Counted from the first letter of the stretch, positions 46,672 to 56,568 are shown. The stretch: 64,000 bases of DNA from Corynebacterium pelargi (GCF_014635485.1 NZ_BMCX01000001.1:365634-429633), one strand, 5' to 3'. Numbers and translations: made by a program. Notes: generated from the sequence alone by a model not told the origin.

Positions 46672-49600
46672 TTAGTGTGAAGCATTTGGCAACGGTGTAA
46701 CACTACTGCCTTGCTCGGGTGCGCGCGACATGCGCTGAGAAATCACTCGGGTGACGCCATCACCACGCATCGTGACTCCATACAGCACATTTGCTATGTC
46801 CATGGTTGGCTTTTGGTGAGTAATCACAATGAGCTGCGAATCTTGGCGAAGCTGCTCAAATAACGCAATCAAACGCCGCAAATTCACATCATCCAGCGCG
46901 GCCTCAACCTCATCCATCACATAGAAAGGACTCGGGCGCGCCCGGAAAATGGCCACCAGCATGGCAAGGGCAGTCAGCGACTTTTCGCCACCAGAAAGCA
47001 GCGACAAACGCTTGACCTTCTTCCCCGGCGGGCGGGCCTCCACCTCGATGCCGGTGCTGAGCATATCGTCTGGGTCGGTGAGCACTAATCGCCCGTCGCC
47101 TCCAGGAAAGAGCGTGGAAAAGACCTTCGGGAACTCCGCTTCAACATCACGCCAGGCATCGCTAAAAAGCTGCAGAATTTTCGCATCAACATCGTTGATG
47201 ACTCCTCGCAAATCACGACGAGCCTGCTCCACATCGGCCAGTTGCGTCGATAAGAACTCGTAGCGCTCTTCTAAAGCCTTGAACTCCTCAAGCGCCAAAG
47301 GATTAATCTTGCCCAAAGATCGCAGATCGCGTTCGGCTTGCTGCAGGCGTTCGCGCTCTGCCTCAAGGTCGAAATCTTCCGCTGGGGCAAAATCCGCCCG
47401 AATAGTTTCAGCGGGAACACCGGTTTGCTCACTCAATTTTGTTTGAGCTTCTTCTAAACGAACGGCGGCTTGCCCCACTGCCAATTCCGTCTCGTGGCGT
47501 CGCTGTGCCGCGCGCTCGACACGCTCACGTAGCGCCTCAACATCCCGGCGCGCTTTGTGTTCGGCCGCTTTTTGCACCTCAAGACGCTGCTGCAGTTGGC
47601 TGCGCCTATGGGTCGCTTCCTCTAAGGCGCGGTCCGTGCGCTGGGCAACCTGGGCTGCTAATTCCACCACGGTATGCGCCAATTGGGCGCGGTGCGCGCG
47701 TTTGTGCTGCTCACGTTCATGCTGCTGTTTGGCTTGCTGCGCAAAGCTAGCTTTTCGACGCAACCCCGCCGCATTCGCCCGAGCCTGCTCTAAACGGTCC
47801 TCAGCGCCTCGAACATTCAGCCGAGCCTCCATCTCCATGGCACGAATTTGCGCCAATGCCGCCGAGGCCTCATCACGAGCATCAGTCGAAGGCTCATCTT
47901 CTACATCTTCCACACGAGCCAAACGATCCGCTGTGGCTGCCTGGTCAGCTTCAAGATCTTTGATCCGCTCCTCTGCCGCAGCCACCTGCTGCTGCGTGCG
48001 TTCAACTTGCTGCTGCAGTACATGCTGCCGCGAGCTTAATTGCTCCTGTTGTTGTTGAAGCGCACGATCTCGCTGCACTGCTTCTCGCAATGCCACCTGT
48101 GCTTTGGCCTGAGCCACGCGGGATTCTTCGGCCGCTTGCTTCGCACCGGCAAACACACCCGATAAAGACTCAAGCGATTCATTGGCGCGGGCCAATTCTT
48201 CACGTGCTTGCTCAACCTGTGCGGCGACATCCAAGGCAGTTCTTTCCCCGCGGCCAAGGACAATCCAGCCCTGCCCCACGAGCACGCCGTCGCGAGTGAC
48301 GGCACGAACCCGGGGATCTTCAGACACCAAGGCTTGAGCTTCAGCAGTTGAGGGGCACAGTGCGACGTCGGCAAGCAAGCGATACACGGCCAAGGACACA
48401 GCATCATCAACGTGAACGTGATCTTTTAGCCAAGAGGTCTGCGGAGGCAAATCCACATCGATGCTCCACGCATCTGCCTGGCCTTGTTCCACTACTACCG
48501 TTCGTGCCACATCGTCCCAAGAATGCGCAGTGGGGTCGCCTACCACTGCCTGTGCAAAAGCACCCAGTGCTGCCGAAAGAGCCACCTGCGCATCGGGTTC
48601 TGCGCGAAGAAACTGCGCTAAAGGAGCAAAATCACCCTGGACGCTAGGCTTGGGTGCATTCGCCTCGAGCGTTTCGATGCGCGACTCCAACTTCGAAATC
48701 GTGCGCTCTAAGGTTCCTCGGCGCTCGCGAAGTTGCTCCAGGCGCTCCTCAGCGGCGGCTGCTTCCAAAGCCGTAGAATCAGCGGCTTCTTGGAGGGGTT
48801 TTAAAGAATGCTGCTGGGCATCACGTTCGCTATGTGCAAGCTCATCTGCAGCGACGCGCAATTGGCGACGCTGCTCCGCCAGGTGCTCATGCAAGCGTTG
48901 AGATTCTGCCGTCGCCGCCTGCAATTGCTGCTGAATGGACTCCTGCGAAGCCAATAAGCGCACCACGCCTTCGCGGTGATCGGCAATGGCACGCACCTGA
49001 GCCATGTGCTCGCGTTCAGCCTCAGCCGCAACCTCGGCACGCTCCTCGACTTCTTCGCGGATTGCTTCTAAACGCTCGGCGGCAATATCGGCAGCAGAGG
49101 CGAATTGCTCAAGCTCGGCTTCGGCTTGCTCGGCACGAGAAAGCAAACTCGAAGGATCTTCACCAGGAAAGGGAACGGGTTGGAAATGCGATGCTCGCTC
49201 GCTCGCCACCCGAGAGGTCGCAGCAATACGCTCGCTCAGCGCTGATAAATCAAACCAGAGCTTTTGGGCCGATTGGGCCTGCGGTTGGGTATTCGCCAGC
49301 TCGGACTCGGCCTGCTGCAGCGCATGCTGGGCTGTTTGCATCTGCTGTTGCAATGAGGCGTGGAGGTCACATGCCTCATCGAAGGCCTGGGAATGGGTGG
49401 CGTGGGCGTCGTAAAGCTGAGCAAGCTGATGGCCGGCTAGACGCAGACGCGACTCACGAAGATCCGCCTGGACTGTGGCTGCACGCTTGGCCGCCTTGGC
49501 TTGACGGGCCAGAGGCTTCAATTGCTTTTTGAGTTCCTCCGTCAAGTCCTGCAAGCGATCCAGATTGGCCTGCATGCCAGTGAGTTTGCGCTGGGCTTTT

Positions 49601-50124
49601 TCTTTTCGACGCTTATGCTTGAGCACCCCGGCGGCTTCTTCGATAAACGCGCGTCGATCCTCTGGGCGAGACTCCAAAATTTGCGACAAACGCCCCTGGC
49701 CTACGATGACGTGCATTTCGCGGCCGATGCCGGAATCCGACAACAGCTCTTGAATGTCCATCAAGCGAGCACGCTGACCATTGATCTCATACTCGCTGGC
49801 GCCATCGCGGAACATTCGCCGAGTCACCGACACCTCGGAGTACTCAATCGGCAAAGCACCATCAGCATTATCGATGGTCAAGGTGACCTCTGCGCGACCC
49901 AAAGCCTTGCGCTGCCCCGCCCCGGCGAAGATCACGTCTTCCATCTTGCCGCCGCGAAGCGTCTTTGCCCCCTGCTCGCCCATCACCCAGGCAAGCGCAT
50001 CCACCACATTCGACTTGCCCGAACCATTCGGCCCCACGACGGCACAGATACCGGGCTCGAACTTCAAAGAAGTCGCCGACGCGAAGGACTTAAAACCCTT
50101 TAACGTCAGCGACTTCAAATACAC
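46672..50124 (-). CDS. smc: Chromosome partition protein SMC
   Basis: A 1150-residue ATPase that with ScpA/ScpB organises chromosomes. Walker A GPNGSGKSNVVDAL is at residues 32-45, followed by a long coiled coil (about 170-480), a hinge domain near 490-640, a second coiled coil, and the C-terminal head with signature LSGGEKSLTALAML and Walker B FYVMDEVEAALDD. The GTG start (50122-50124) gives MYLKSLTLKGFKSFA, the usual beginning; the ribosome binding site is weak. It lies 30 bases after acyP. The Gln- and Ala-rich coiled coil is typical for actinobacterial SMC. Confidence 0.96.
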   Translation of the reverse strand: MYLKSLTLKGFKSFASATSLKFEPGICAVVGPNGSGKSNVVDALAWVMGEQGAKTLRGGKMEDVIFAGAGQRKALGRAEVTLTIDNADGALPIEYSEVSVTRRMFRDGASEYEINGQRARLMDIQELLSDSGIGREMHVIVGQGRLSQILESRPEDRRAFIEEAAGVLKHKRRKEKAQRKLTGMQANLDRLQDLTEELKKQLKPLARQAKAAKRAATVQADLRESRLRLAGHQLAQLYDAHATHSQAFDEACDLHASLQQQMQTAQHALQQAESELANTQPQAQSAQKLWFDLSALSERIAATSRVASERASHFQPVPFPGEDPSSLLSRAEQAEAELEQFASAADIAAERLEAIREEVEERAEVAAEAEREHMAQVRAIADHREGVVRLLASQESIQQQLQAATAESQRLHEHLAEQRRQLRVAADELAHSERDAQQHSLKPLQEAADSTALEAAAAEERLEQLRERRGTLERTISKLESRIETLEANAPKPSVQGDFAPLAQFLRAEPDAQVALSAALGAFAQAVVGDPTAHSWDDVARTVVVEQGQADAWSIDVDLPPQTSWLKDHVHVDDAVSLAVYRLLADVALCPSTAEAQALVSEDPRVRAVTRDGVLVGQGWIVLGRGERTALDVAAQVEQAREELARANESLESLSGVFAGAKQAAEESRVAQAKAQVALREAVQRDRALQQQQEQLSSRQHVLQQQVERTQQQVAAAEERIKDLEADQAATADRLARVEDVEDEPSTDARDEASAALAQIRAMEMEARLNVRGAEDRLEQARANAAGLRRKASFAQQAKQQHEREQHKRAHRAQLAHTVVELAAQVAQRTDRALEEATHRRSQLQQRLEVQKAAEHKARRDVEALRERVERAAQRRHETELAVGQAAVRLEEAQTKLSEQTGVPAETIRADFAPAEDFDLEAERERLQQAERDLRSLGKINPLALEEFKALEERYEFLSTQLADVEQARRDLRGVINDVDAKILQLFSDAWRDVEAEFPKVFSTLFPGGDGRLVLTDPDDMLSTGIEVEARPPGKKVKRLSLLSGGEKSLTALAMLVAIFRARPSPFYVMDEVEAALDDVNLRRLIALFEQLRQDSQLIVITHQKPTMDIANVLYGVTMRGDGVTRVISQRMSRAPEQGSSVTPLPNASH

Positions 50125-50154
50125 CCGAGGAATTTTAGCAGAGCCTTTGGCCTG

Positions 50155-50430
50155 CTACTGCGTGCTAAACCCACGCACCCCTTTCGGCTCCGACCAACGC
50201 TCGATCACCGAATCCACATGACCCGGGCGCGTGGGATCCTGCGCGCTTAAACGCTCAAGCAATTCCTCACATGCCTGCTGCGGCCCCTCAGCCACAACGC
50301 ATACGCGACCATCAGCGAGATTCGTTGCAGAACCAGCAAGACCCAGCTCCTTCGCCTGCGAATACGTCCACCAACGAAAACCAACGCCTTGCACCTGGCC
50401 ATGAACCCAAGCGGTTAAACGAGCAGACAT
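50155..50430 (-). CDS. acyP: Acylphosphatase
   Basis: A 91-residue enzyme hydrolysing acyl phosphates. The signature GxVQGVGFR is present as VHGQVQGVGFRWW with the catalytic Arg; the catalytic Asn lies in AGSATNLADGRV. The ATG directly follows the AGCS transporter stop (TAAATG), so translation may be coupled. acyP next to smc is the conserved actinobacterial arrangement. Confidence 0.93.
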   Translation of the reverse strand: MSARLTAWVHGQVQGVGFRWWTYSQAKELGLAGSATNLADGRVCVVAEGPQQACEELLERLSAQDPTRPGHVDSVIERWSEPKGVRGFSTQ

Positions 50431-51891
50431 TTACACACTCCTGACAATTTGGCCGTTACGGTGCGTCACCGGATCCGAGCCATCCCAGCACTCAATGTTG
50501 GCAACACCAGGCAACATGTCCTCGTGGAAGACCGGATCGTAGCCCTTGGCCTTTTGCGCCGAGTAATTCGCCAGCAGCTTCACCGCAATACCTGCCATCG
50601 GGATGATGGCCGTGAGGTTGATCAGGACCATGATCGCGGCGAACGTATCGCCAAGCGCCCACACCAGCGGCACCGAACCAATCGCACCTAAGAACACACA
50701 TGCCAAGACCACCACGCGGAAGATAGTCATAACCACCTTCGACTCAGTGAAGTACTCAATATTCGCCTGCGCGAGGTAGGTATTACCGATCACCGAGGAG
50801 AAAGCCAAGAAGAACAGGATCAGGGTAACGAAGTGCACTGCCCAGCCACCGAGTTCTGCTGCAAGCGACTGCTGGGTAAGCGTGGCGCCTTGCACCTCTG
50901 CACCGTAGGTGGGGTTGTTGAGCAAAATGATGAAGGCAGTAATCGAGCACACCAGAATCGTGTCGAAGTACACGCCCAAGGTTTGCACCAGACCCTGCTT
51001 CACGGGGTGGGACACAGTCGCAGTTGCCGCAGCGTTCGGAGCAGAACCCTCACCGGCCTCGTTGGAAAACAGACCGCGGCGCATACCCATCAAGAATGCC
51101 TGACCCAAGGTTGCACCCAGTACCTCTTTAAAGCCCAAAGCACTGCCGACGATATCAGCGATCATGCCGGGGACTTCCTGGAAGTTCACCGCTACCACCA
51201 CGATGCCGATGACGAGGTAAGCAACAGCCATCACAGGCACCACGATCTGGGTGAAATCAGCGATGCGCTGCACACCACCGAAGATGATCAGCGCAGTGAT
51301 GATGGCAAGCACCAAACCGATGAGAGCCTTAAACCACAAGGAATCCTGCCCGAACGACTCGCCCATCGACTCGGCGATCGAATTGGATTGGATCGAGTTA
51401 TATACAAAGCCATACGTGAAGGTGATGGCGAAAGCGAAGATCACCGCCAGCCAACGAGCATTGAGGCCTCGCGTCATGTAATACGCCGGGCCACCGCGAT
51501 AAGACCCATCAGCGTTGCGGGTCTTCCACAACTGGGCCAACGTCGATTCGACGAAGGCGGTGGCGCCACCGACGATGGCAACGACCCACATCCAAAACAC
51601 AGCACCGGGGCCACCCACGGTAATTGCAACCGCCACACCGGCGACGTTGCCGGTGCCCACACGAGAAGCAGCCGAAATGCTGAACGCTTTGAATGCACTG
51701 ATGCCTTTTTCATCAGTCGCGGAATCCGAGGGCTTCTCGCCCACAGAGCGGAACATCTCGGGGATCATCCGGATCTGCACGACGAGGGTGCGCACACCAA
51801 AGTAGATACCTGCGCCGAGCAGCAGGAAGGAGATAAACAGCCAAAGATTGTCATTGATGACATTGGCGATGAAGGTTTGGACACTTTCCAT
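50431..51891 (-). CDS. Alanine/glycine:cation symporter (AGCS family)
   Basis: A 486-residue membrane protein that takes up alanine or glycine with Na+ or H+. About 10-11 hydrophobic helices are seen. The family signature is visible in ISAASRVGTGNVAGVAVAI near residue 75 and in FLMGMRRGLFSNEAGEGSAPNAAA. ATG 51889-51891 (MESVQTFIA) was chosen with AGGA upstream; ATG 51900 is also possible. In many actinobacteria mutM lies between rnc and acyP-smc; here this transporter takes the place. Substrate choice is inferred from the family only. Confidence 0.9.
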   Translation of the reverse strand: MESVQTFIANVINDNLWLFISFLLLGAGIYFGVRTLVVQIRMIPEMFRSVGEKPSDSATDEKGISAFKAFSISAASRVGTGNVAGVAVAITVGGPGAVFWMWVVAIVGGATAFVESTLAQLWKTRNADGSYRGGPAYYMTRGLNARWLAVIFAFAITFTYGFVYNSIQSNSIAESMGESFGQDSLWFKALIGLVLAIITALIIFGGVQRIADFTQIVVPVMAVAYLVIGIVVVAVNFQEVPGMIADIVGSALGFKEVLGATLGQAFLMGMRRGLFSNEAGEGSAPNAAATATVSHPVKQGLVQTLGVYFDTILVCSITAFIILLNNPTYGAEVQGATLTQQSLAAELGGWAVHFVTLILFFLAFSSVIGNTYLAQANIEYFTESKVVMTIFRVVVLACVFLGAIGSVPLVWALGDTFAAIMVLINLTAIIPMAGIAVKLLANYSAQKAKGYDPVFHEDMLPGVANIECWDGSDPVTHRNGQIVRSV

Positions 51892-51974
51892 GTGCAGCAT
51901 CCTAACCCCCACCAGCCCAGAGTTATGCATCAGAACAACATCTGAGCCAAATATGACATACCGCACAAGGTGGC

Positions 51975-51997
51975 GGAGGGGCGACGCACGCCCCTCC
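51975..51997. terminator. Hairpin between rnc and the AGCS transporter gene
   Basis: Perfect 9 bp arms GGAGGGGCG (51975-51983) and CGCCCCTCC (51989-51997) enclose a 5-base loop, 22 bases past the rnc stop. There is no T-run on the minus strand, so it is either a weak rnc terminator or an RNase-resistant 3' end. Confidence 0.6.
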
Positions 51998-52019
51998 AAA
52001 TGTCAATCAGAGCAGTAGC

Positions 52020-52781
52020 TTAGGCCAATGAACGCGCAATCTCTTGCTGACGTTCCACCGACTCCAAAGCCTGAACTGCGCGCCGCGCAGCCTCCTGCTC
52101 AGCAAATTTCTTCGCCCGGCCACGCCCCTGACCCAAAGCATGATCCGCGACCATCACCGTCGAGGTGAAGTGCTGCTCATGATCAGGTCCTTCAACCTCA
52201 GCGACATAACGAGCCACAGGGAATTTCAACTCGGCGAGACGCTCCTGCAGGGAAGTCTTCCAGTCCAGGTGACGATCTTCAGCGCTTGCGTGCTGAATCC
52301 GCGACTCAAACAAGCGAAGCACAGAATCACGGGCCACCTCGAAGCCATGAGCACGGTAAATCGCACCCAACATCGCTTCCATCGTGTCCGCCAGGATTGA
52401 ATCTTTCTCCCGGCCCCCAGTGAGAAGCTCACCGCGACCCAGCAGCACGTACTGGCCAAGCCCGATTTCTTTGGCCACCTCCGCCAGCGCATAACGGCTG
52501 ACAATGCTGGCGCGCATCTTGGAAATATCGCTTTCAGGCCGCGAGGGGTAGACGTCGAAAAGCCTGCCGGCTACCGAAAGTCCCAATACCGCGTCTCCGA
52601 GGAACTCCAAACGCTCATTGTTCGGCAAAAAGCCCTTTTCGTTTGCGTAGGAGCGGTGCGTGAGCGCCAAATTCAGCAGCTCATCAGGGATAACCACACC
52701 GAAGGCATCCATTAAGGGCGCATAATCGAGGTCGCCGAACTGCATGACCTCAACAGAAGCTTTTCGACGCCTCCTGCTCAC
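52020..52781 (-). CDS. rnc: Ribonuclease III
   Basis: A 253-residue endonuclease specific for double-stranded RNA, needed for rRNA processing. The catalytic block NERLEFLGDAVLGL near residue 60 has the required Glu and Asp; a second acidic cluster is in DTMEAMLGAIY. The C-terminal dsRBD (DWKTSLQERLAELK ... GQGRGRAKKFAEQEAARRAV) follows. The GTG start overlaps the upstream stop as GTGA. ATG twelve codons later (MQFGDLDYAP) is an alternative start. The first codons contain one GCTTTTCGACG word. Confidence 0.95.
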   Translation of the reverse strand: MSRRRRKASVEVMQFGDLDYAPLMDAFGVVIPDELLNLALTHRSYANEKGFLPNNERLEFLGDAVLGLSVAGRLFDVYPSRPESDISKMRASIVSRYALAEVAKEIGLGQYVLLGRGELLTGGREKDSILADTMEAMLGAIYRAHGFEVARDSVLRLFESRIQHASAEDRHLDWKTSLQERLAELKFPVARYVAEVEGPDHEQHFTSTVMVADHALGQGRGRAKKFAEQEAARRAVQALESVERQQEIARSLA

Positions 52782-53287
52782 AAGAACTTCTCCAATCCAG
52801 CCCAGCGAATGTCCCGAACTTCTCCTTCGTCATCCGGCTCAGGCACATCACCTTCGCACTCGCCCTCGCACACAGGGCTAAAAGGCAGATTGAGGCCGGC
52901 TTCATCGAGGAAAAGCTGCTCGAGATTCACAGCATCATGGTCGATCAGCGGAGGAACCTCGTCATCTTCGGGATCGTCACCCTGAATAAAGTCCTCATCT
53001 ACGCCGAACACTTCCTGAACATCCAAGTGCAGGTGCGGGCGAAGCTCAGCAAGGCAACGGACACACTGACCCTCAAGCTCCGCATCCAGCGTCGCGTCGA
53101 CCATCACGGCATCACCCAAGGGGTTGATCCGCGCCTCAACGCGAACCTGCTTTCCCTCAGGAACAGCGATCATCTCCGGGCCAACACGCACCGGAGTAGG
53201 CCCTTCGTTGAGCAACACTTCCGTGATGCCACTACGAAGGGCGTTTCCAACATCGAACACATACGGTGAAGATTCGTTATTCATCAC
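52778..53287 (-). CDS. DUF177 (YceD) family protein
   Basis: A 169-residue acidic protein. It carries the family's CVRCLAELRPHL zinc-like pattern at about residue 75 and an acidic C-terminal half with VCEGECEGDVPEPDDEGE. YceD proteins are linked to 23S rRNA processing and stand before rpmF-plsX or rnc. Here it overlaps rnc by 4 bases. The start is GTG 53287 or the next codon ATG 53284. Function is not established for actinobacteria. Confidence 0.88.
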   Translation of the reverse strand: MMNNESSPYVFDVGNALRSGITEVLLNEGPTPVRVGPEMIAVPEGKQVRVEARINPLGDAVMVDATLDAELEGQCVRCLAELRPHLHLDVQEVFGVDEDFIQGDDPEDDEVPPLIDHDAVNLEQLFLDEAGLNLPFSPVCEGECEGDVPEPDDEGEVRDIRWAGLEKFL

Positions 53288-53296
53288 CGTTGAATT

Positions 53297-54007
53297 CTAC
53301 CCCTCATAACTCCTAGTGCCGGAAGCACCTGCGCCACTACGCAGGGCACGACGATCTCGGGCAACAGTACGCAGGGTCGAGGAAAGGGCCTCTTCAAACT
53401 CTGCGAGCTTGTTTTCTACGAATGCATCACATTCCTGACGCAGACGGTTGGAGTCCGCGTGAGCTGCATCAACGATGCGGTGTGCCTCTTCATCGGCACG
53501 GCGAACCACTTCCGATTCGCTGACTAAACGGTGTTGTTCAGCAAGACCCTCGTCGACGCTGCGCTGGTACTGCTCGTTGCCGTTTGCAACAAGTCGATCC
53601 GCTTCGTTTTGGGCACGAGCAACGGTGTCTTCAGCTTCACGACGCGCGCTTCCGACAATTCGATCTGCTTCGTCCTCAGCCTTAGCCACTGCGGCGTGTG
53701 ATCGGTTTTCTGCGTCTGCAACCATGGCCTCGGAATCTTGTCGAGCGCCTTCTACAAGATCAGCAGCCTCCGCGCTGGCTTTCTCGATGGTGCTATTGGC
53801 GCGCTCTTCTGCGCCGCGGATAATCTCATCGCGCTGGTCGAGCACGTCTTGGGCGTCGTCGAGCTCTACGGGTAAAGCGTTTCGCAAATCGTCGAGAAGT
53901 GCGAGCATTTCATTGCGGGGCACCATGCAGTTTGAAGTCATGGGTACGCCGTAGGCTTGCTCTACGGTTTGGACTAGTTCATCAAGGCTTTCGAATACGC
54001 GGTACAT
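53297..54007 (-). CDS. DivIVA-like coiled-coil protein
   Basis: A 236-residue protein with an N-terminal segment (MYRVFESLDELVQTVEQAYGV, then PRNEMLALLDDLRNALP) followed by a long Ala/Glu/Arg/Asp-rich coiled coil (about 60-215) with heptad-like repeats. It matches the M. tuberculosis Rv2927c type, always next to DUF177 and rnc. DivIVA relatives act at poles and septa; the role of this one is not known. It is 9 bases before the DUF177 gene. Confidence 0.82.
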   Translation of the reverse strand: MYRVFESLDELVQTVEQAYGVPMTSNCMVPRNEMLALLDDLRNALPVELDDAQDVLDQRDEIIRGAEERANSTIEKASAEAADLVEGARQDSEAMVADAENRSHAAVAKAEDEADRIVGSARREAEDTVARAQNEADRLVANGNEQYQRSVDEGLAEQHRLVSESEVVRRADEEAHRIVDAAHADSNRLRQECDAFVENKLAEFEEALSSTLRTVARDRRALRSGAGASGTRSYEG

Positions 54008-54061
54008 GTTTCCATCGTAAACGCGCCTTGTGGCTTTTTCTGCAGGCTGGCGGGCGTGTCG

Positions 54062-55171
54062 CTAGGCAGATCGACGGAGCTTGATGCGCTTGTTTTCGTG
54101 TTCAGCCCATGTTTGAGAAAACATTGCGCGTGGAATCGCTTCGCCGTGGGGCTTAGTTGTTTTGGTGTTTTCACCGAAATACCAGGTGATGGTGCGATCC
54201 TTATGCAGGGTGTAATGGACCCTGCCGGAGGTTTTCATCGTGTGGTGAAAGCGGCATAAGCAGGCAAGATTTGAAGGCTCGGTGGGGCCGCCTTCGTCGA
54301 AATTGATCACGTGGTCGAGGTCGCACTCCTGTGCGGGGCGCGAGCAACCTGGGTAGCGGCAGGTTCCGTCGAGAAGCTGCACCGTTTTCCTTATCTCAGG
54401 CGTGGGTCGGTATTCAGCAGTGGAAGCCTGTGCATCAATTTCATGTGGGGTCGCTTTGGCCACTAGAGCGGGGGCGTCGAAAAGCGGACCGGAACCTAGA
54501 AGATGGTGCACACCGGCTGGATCTTTGAAAAGGTGCAAGTGAACCTTGGTGATGGTGCGGGAGTCGATCGCTTTGGCAAATGCGTCTACTAGCTCCATGC
54601 CGTCGCGCTGTTCCTTTTTCAGCACGGCTTGAAGTTTGGCTGCCTCAACATCGGATAGGTTGGCGCTAAAACGGGTGGTGCCGTTGTGGTTGCGGATAAA
54701 CCGGGCTCGGCGTTGTTGGTTACCCCGAGGGGTCTTCGCGGCGCGCTCGTCAATCGTGGCAATAAAACTTCTGAGATGTTTCGCGATCGTCGCTGGTTGC
54801 GGGAGCACTTCGTCATCGACATTTGGCGTGAAGTATTCAACTAAGAACTGCTCAACCTGGGGCTGATGCTCGGCCTGAATGGCCACAACATGCTGCTCCA
54901 CCGTGCTGAGCTTGGCCATATTGATGTGATAGCCGTGCTCTCGAATGCACTGGGCAAAACGCTCAAACCGGCGAAGCATCACGCCAACGCGCATTCCAAT
55001 TCTGACCTCGTGCCGGCTGATATTCATCTCACTGGCGATCCGGTCGAGCTGCGTGTGGAAATCCGCCGAATCAACCGGATGCTGCGCTGTCCAAAATTCA
55101 ATGTTCAACTCATTGATGCGGCGCTGAAATTCTCCCGCATCGCTGGGCTGCTGGTGCCTGAAATTTCCCAT
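54062..55171 (-). CDS. 13E12-type DUF222/HNH endonuclease-domain protein
   Basis: A 369-residue protein. The N-terminal DUF222 region (about 1-230) is followed by an HNH domain: TCRYPGCSRPAQECDLDHVI (Cys-x4-Cys and Asp-His) and PSNLACLCRFHHTMK (Asn and His-His). Such genes occur in many copies in mycobacteriales and are often linked to mobile DNA (13E12 repeats). ATG 55169-55171 was chosen because GGGAGGGG lies 5 bases upstream; an ATG eight codons earlier lacks a site. It seems intact, with all HNH ligands present. It sits between the DivIVA-like gene and the lipases without visible terminal repeats. Confidence 0.88.
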   Translation of the reverse strand: MGNFRHQQPSDAGEFQRRINELNIEFWTAQHPVDSADFHTQLDRIASEMNISRHEVRIGMRVGVMLRRFERFAQCIREHGYHINMAKLSTVEQHVVAIQAEHQPQVEQFLVEYFTPNVDDEVLPQPATIAKHLRSFIATIDERAAKTPRGNQQRRARFIRNHNGTTRFSANLSDVEAAKLQAVLKKEQRDGMELVDAFAKAIDSRTITKVHLHLFKDPAGVHHLLGSGPLFDAPALVAKATPHEIDAQASTAEYRPTPEIRKTVQLLDGTCRYPGCSRPAQECDLDHVINFDEGGPTEPSNLACLCRFHHTMKTSGRVHYTLHKDRTITWYFGENTKTTKPHGEAIPRAMFSQTWAEHENKRIKLRRSA

Positions 55172-55259
55172 TGTTCCCCTCCCCGAATGGATCATTTAGC
55201 ACGAATATAGAACAGGTATTCGATGCCCGCAACCGGTGAGGGGAAATAGTGTTGTTACA

Positions 55260-56270
55260 TCAGGCTGGCTGCCTTAAACCCGCAGCAGGGCCTACATTTT
55301 TCACACATGGGATCGCTACCGACAAACCCAAGGCTTCTTGAACGAAAGCGATCGTACGAGGGTCATAGGGCATGCCGAGATGGTCGACGCGATCCTGGGG
55401 GCACTCGTTTTGGACCACGATATTGCGATATTCACCGCCGCTGAATTGCGTCGCGCTCAGCGGAGTTGCCGCTTCGTCGTACAAGGTCGAGATTGCCACG
55501 TAACGCACACCCGGAACCTCAATGCCGTTTTCTCTAAGGGCGAGCATAAAGTCAGACCCTTCGAGCAGATCATTACCTGCTGGACCTAGACCTGCAGATA
55601 TGACCCGGCTGGTATCCATCCCCACGGCGTTGGCGCGTTCTAGGAGATTTGAGATGCCAAGTACAGTGGTGCCCCGAAGCACACCCGCGATTGAAACGAC
55701 AGTACGCACATCATCTTTTTGCAGTTTCGCGTACGCCGCCGCCAGAGCCCCACCTTCAGACCAGCCAACCAGGTCTACTTTTTCTGCCCCCGTGTGCTGC
55801 TTGACCTGCTCAATTTGGCCAGACAGCTCCTCGAGTGATGCTTGCATTGGACCTAGGCCAAAGAAGCCCGGCAGTGATCCAGCTACGGAAGAGCCCGCAG
55901 GAGTGTCGGTGCCGTAGTAGCCATAATTCATGGCAAAAACACACTTGCCTTGCGCTGCCAGTGCGGGAGCGATAGCGCCAAAAGAGGCGTAGGAATTTGA
56001 AGTCATGCCGTGGATTAACACCACCGGTGGCTCTTCTGGACTGCTAACACAGTCAGCATTCGCTCCGGTTGGGCTGGCATATGGGCTTTGCAATGCGCGC
56101 AGAGCCGCGCCCGGCAGGGTTTTGCTCGAAGCCATCGGCGCGCCCATTCCGGTCCACGCGGCCACTTCTGCCTCATTTGTTTGTGCCGAGGCCGAGACTG
56201 GGCTCAGGAAGGCGGTGCAGGCCAGTAGCACTACCCCAGCAATGCTTTTTGCTCGAGGATGGAACACCAT
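55260..56270 (-). CDS. Secreted triacylglycerol lipase/esterase, copy 1
   Basis: A 336-residue alpha/beta hydrolase. A signal peptide of about 29 residues ends in SASA. The oxyanion region is VVLIHGMTSNSYASFGAIAP, and the nucleophile elbow is GWSEGG. The acid is probably in STLYDEAATPL and the His in RVDHLGMPYD. Cys occurs in pairs that may form disulfides (ADCVSS, GKCVFA, NECPQD). AAGGAG is 5 bases before the ATG. It is paralogous to the next gene upstream, from which it is separated by 298 bases. Substrate is not determined. Confidence 0.9.
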   Translation of the reverse strand: MVFHPRAKSIAGVVLLACTAFLSPVSASAQTNEAEVAAWTGMGAPMASSKTLPGAALRALQSPYASPTGANADCVSSPEEPPVVLIHGMTSNSYASFGAIAPALAAQGKCVFAMNYGYYGTDTPAGSSVAGSLPGFFGLGPMQASLEELSGQIEQVKQHTGAEKVDLVGWSEGGALAAAYAKLQKDDVRTVVSIAGVLRGTTVLGISNLLERANAVGMDTSRVISAGLGPAGNDLLEGSDFMLALRENGIEVPGVRYVAISTLYDEAATPLSATQFSGGEYRNIVVQNECPQDRVDHLGMPYDPRTIAFVQEALGLSVAIPCVKNVGPAAGLRQPA

Positions 56271-56568
56271 AACGCTCCTTTGAGAAAGTCGAAGGGATGT
56301 TGAACTCCATCCAAAATATAAATAGACCTTGTGTAAAGAACTTTGACAGATTTTCTATTTTGCTAGCTTTCCGAGAGAGAACTTCTACCGAAGCAGCCAA
56401 CGAAATCCATTGAAAATGGCCTTAGATCACCGCAACGCCCTCGACTTGGAACCCAAAAGCTAAACATTGCACATCAGGGGGTAACGGCAGGTCGTTCCGA
56501 TTTTTCAGCCCATAGACGCACGACACTCCCCCACGCCCGAAAGCGCAAGGGAGCGTTTCGTTTGACTA
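56271..56568. other. Intergenic region between the two lipase genes
   Basis: These 298 bases have no gene. The part near copy 1 is A/T-rich (AAAATATAAATAG around 56313-56325) and probably holds its promoter. A short imperfect hairpin at about 56540-56562 lies just after the stop of copy 2 and may end that transcript. Confidence 0.5.

Noticed and set aside
54062..55171. The HNH gene as a homing endonuclease or complete mobile element
   Set aside because: No flanking inverted repeats, target duplication, intron or intein boundaries were seen; it looks like a free-standing 13E12-type gene.
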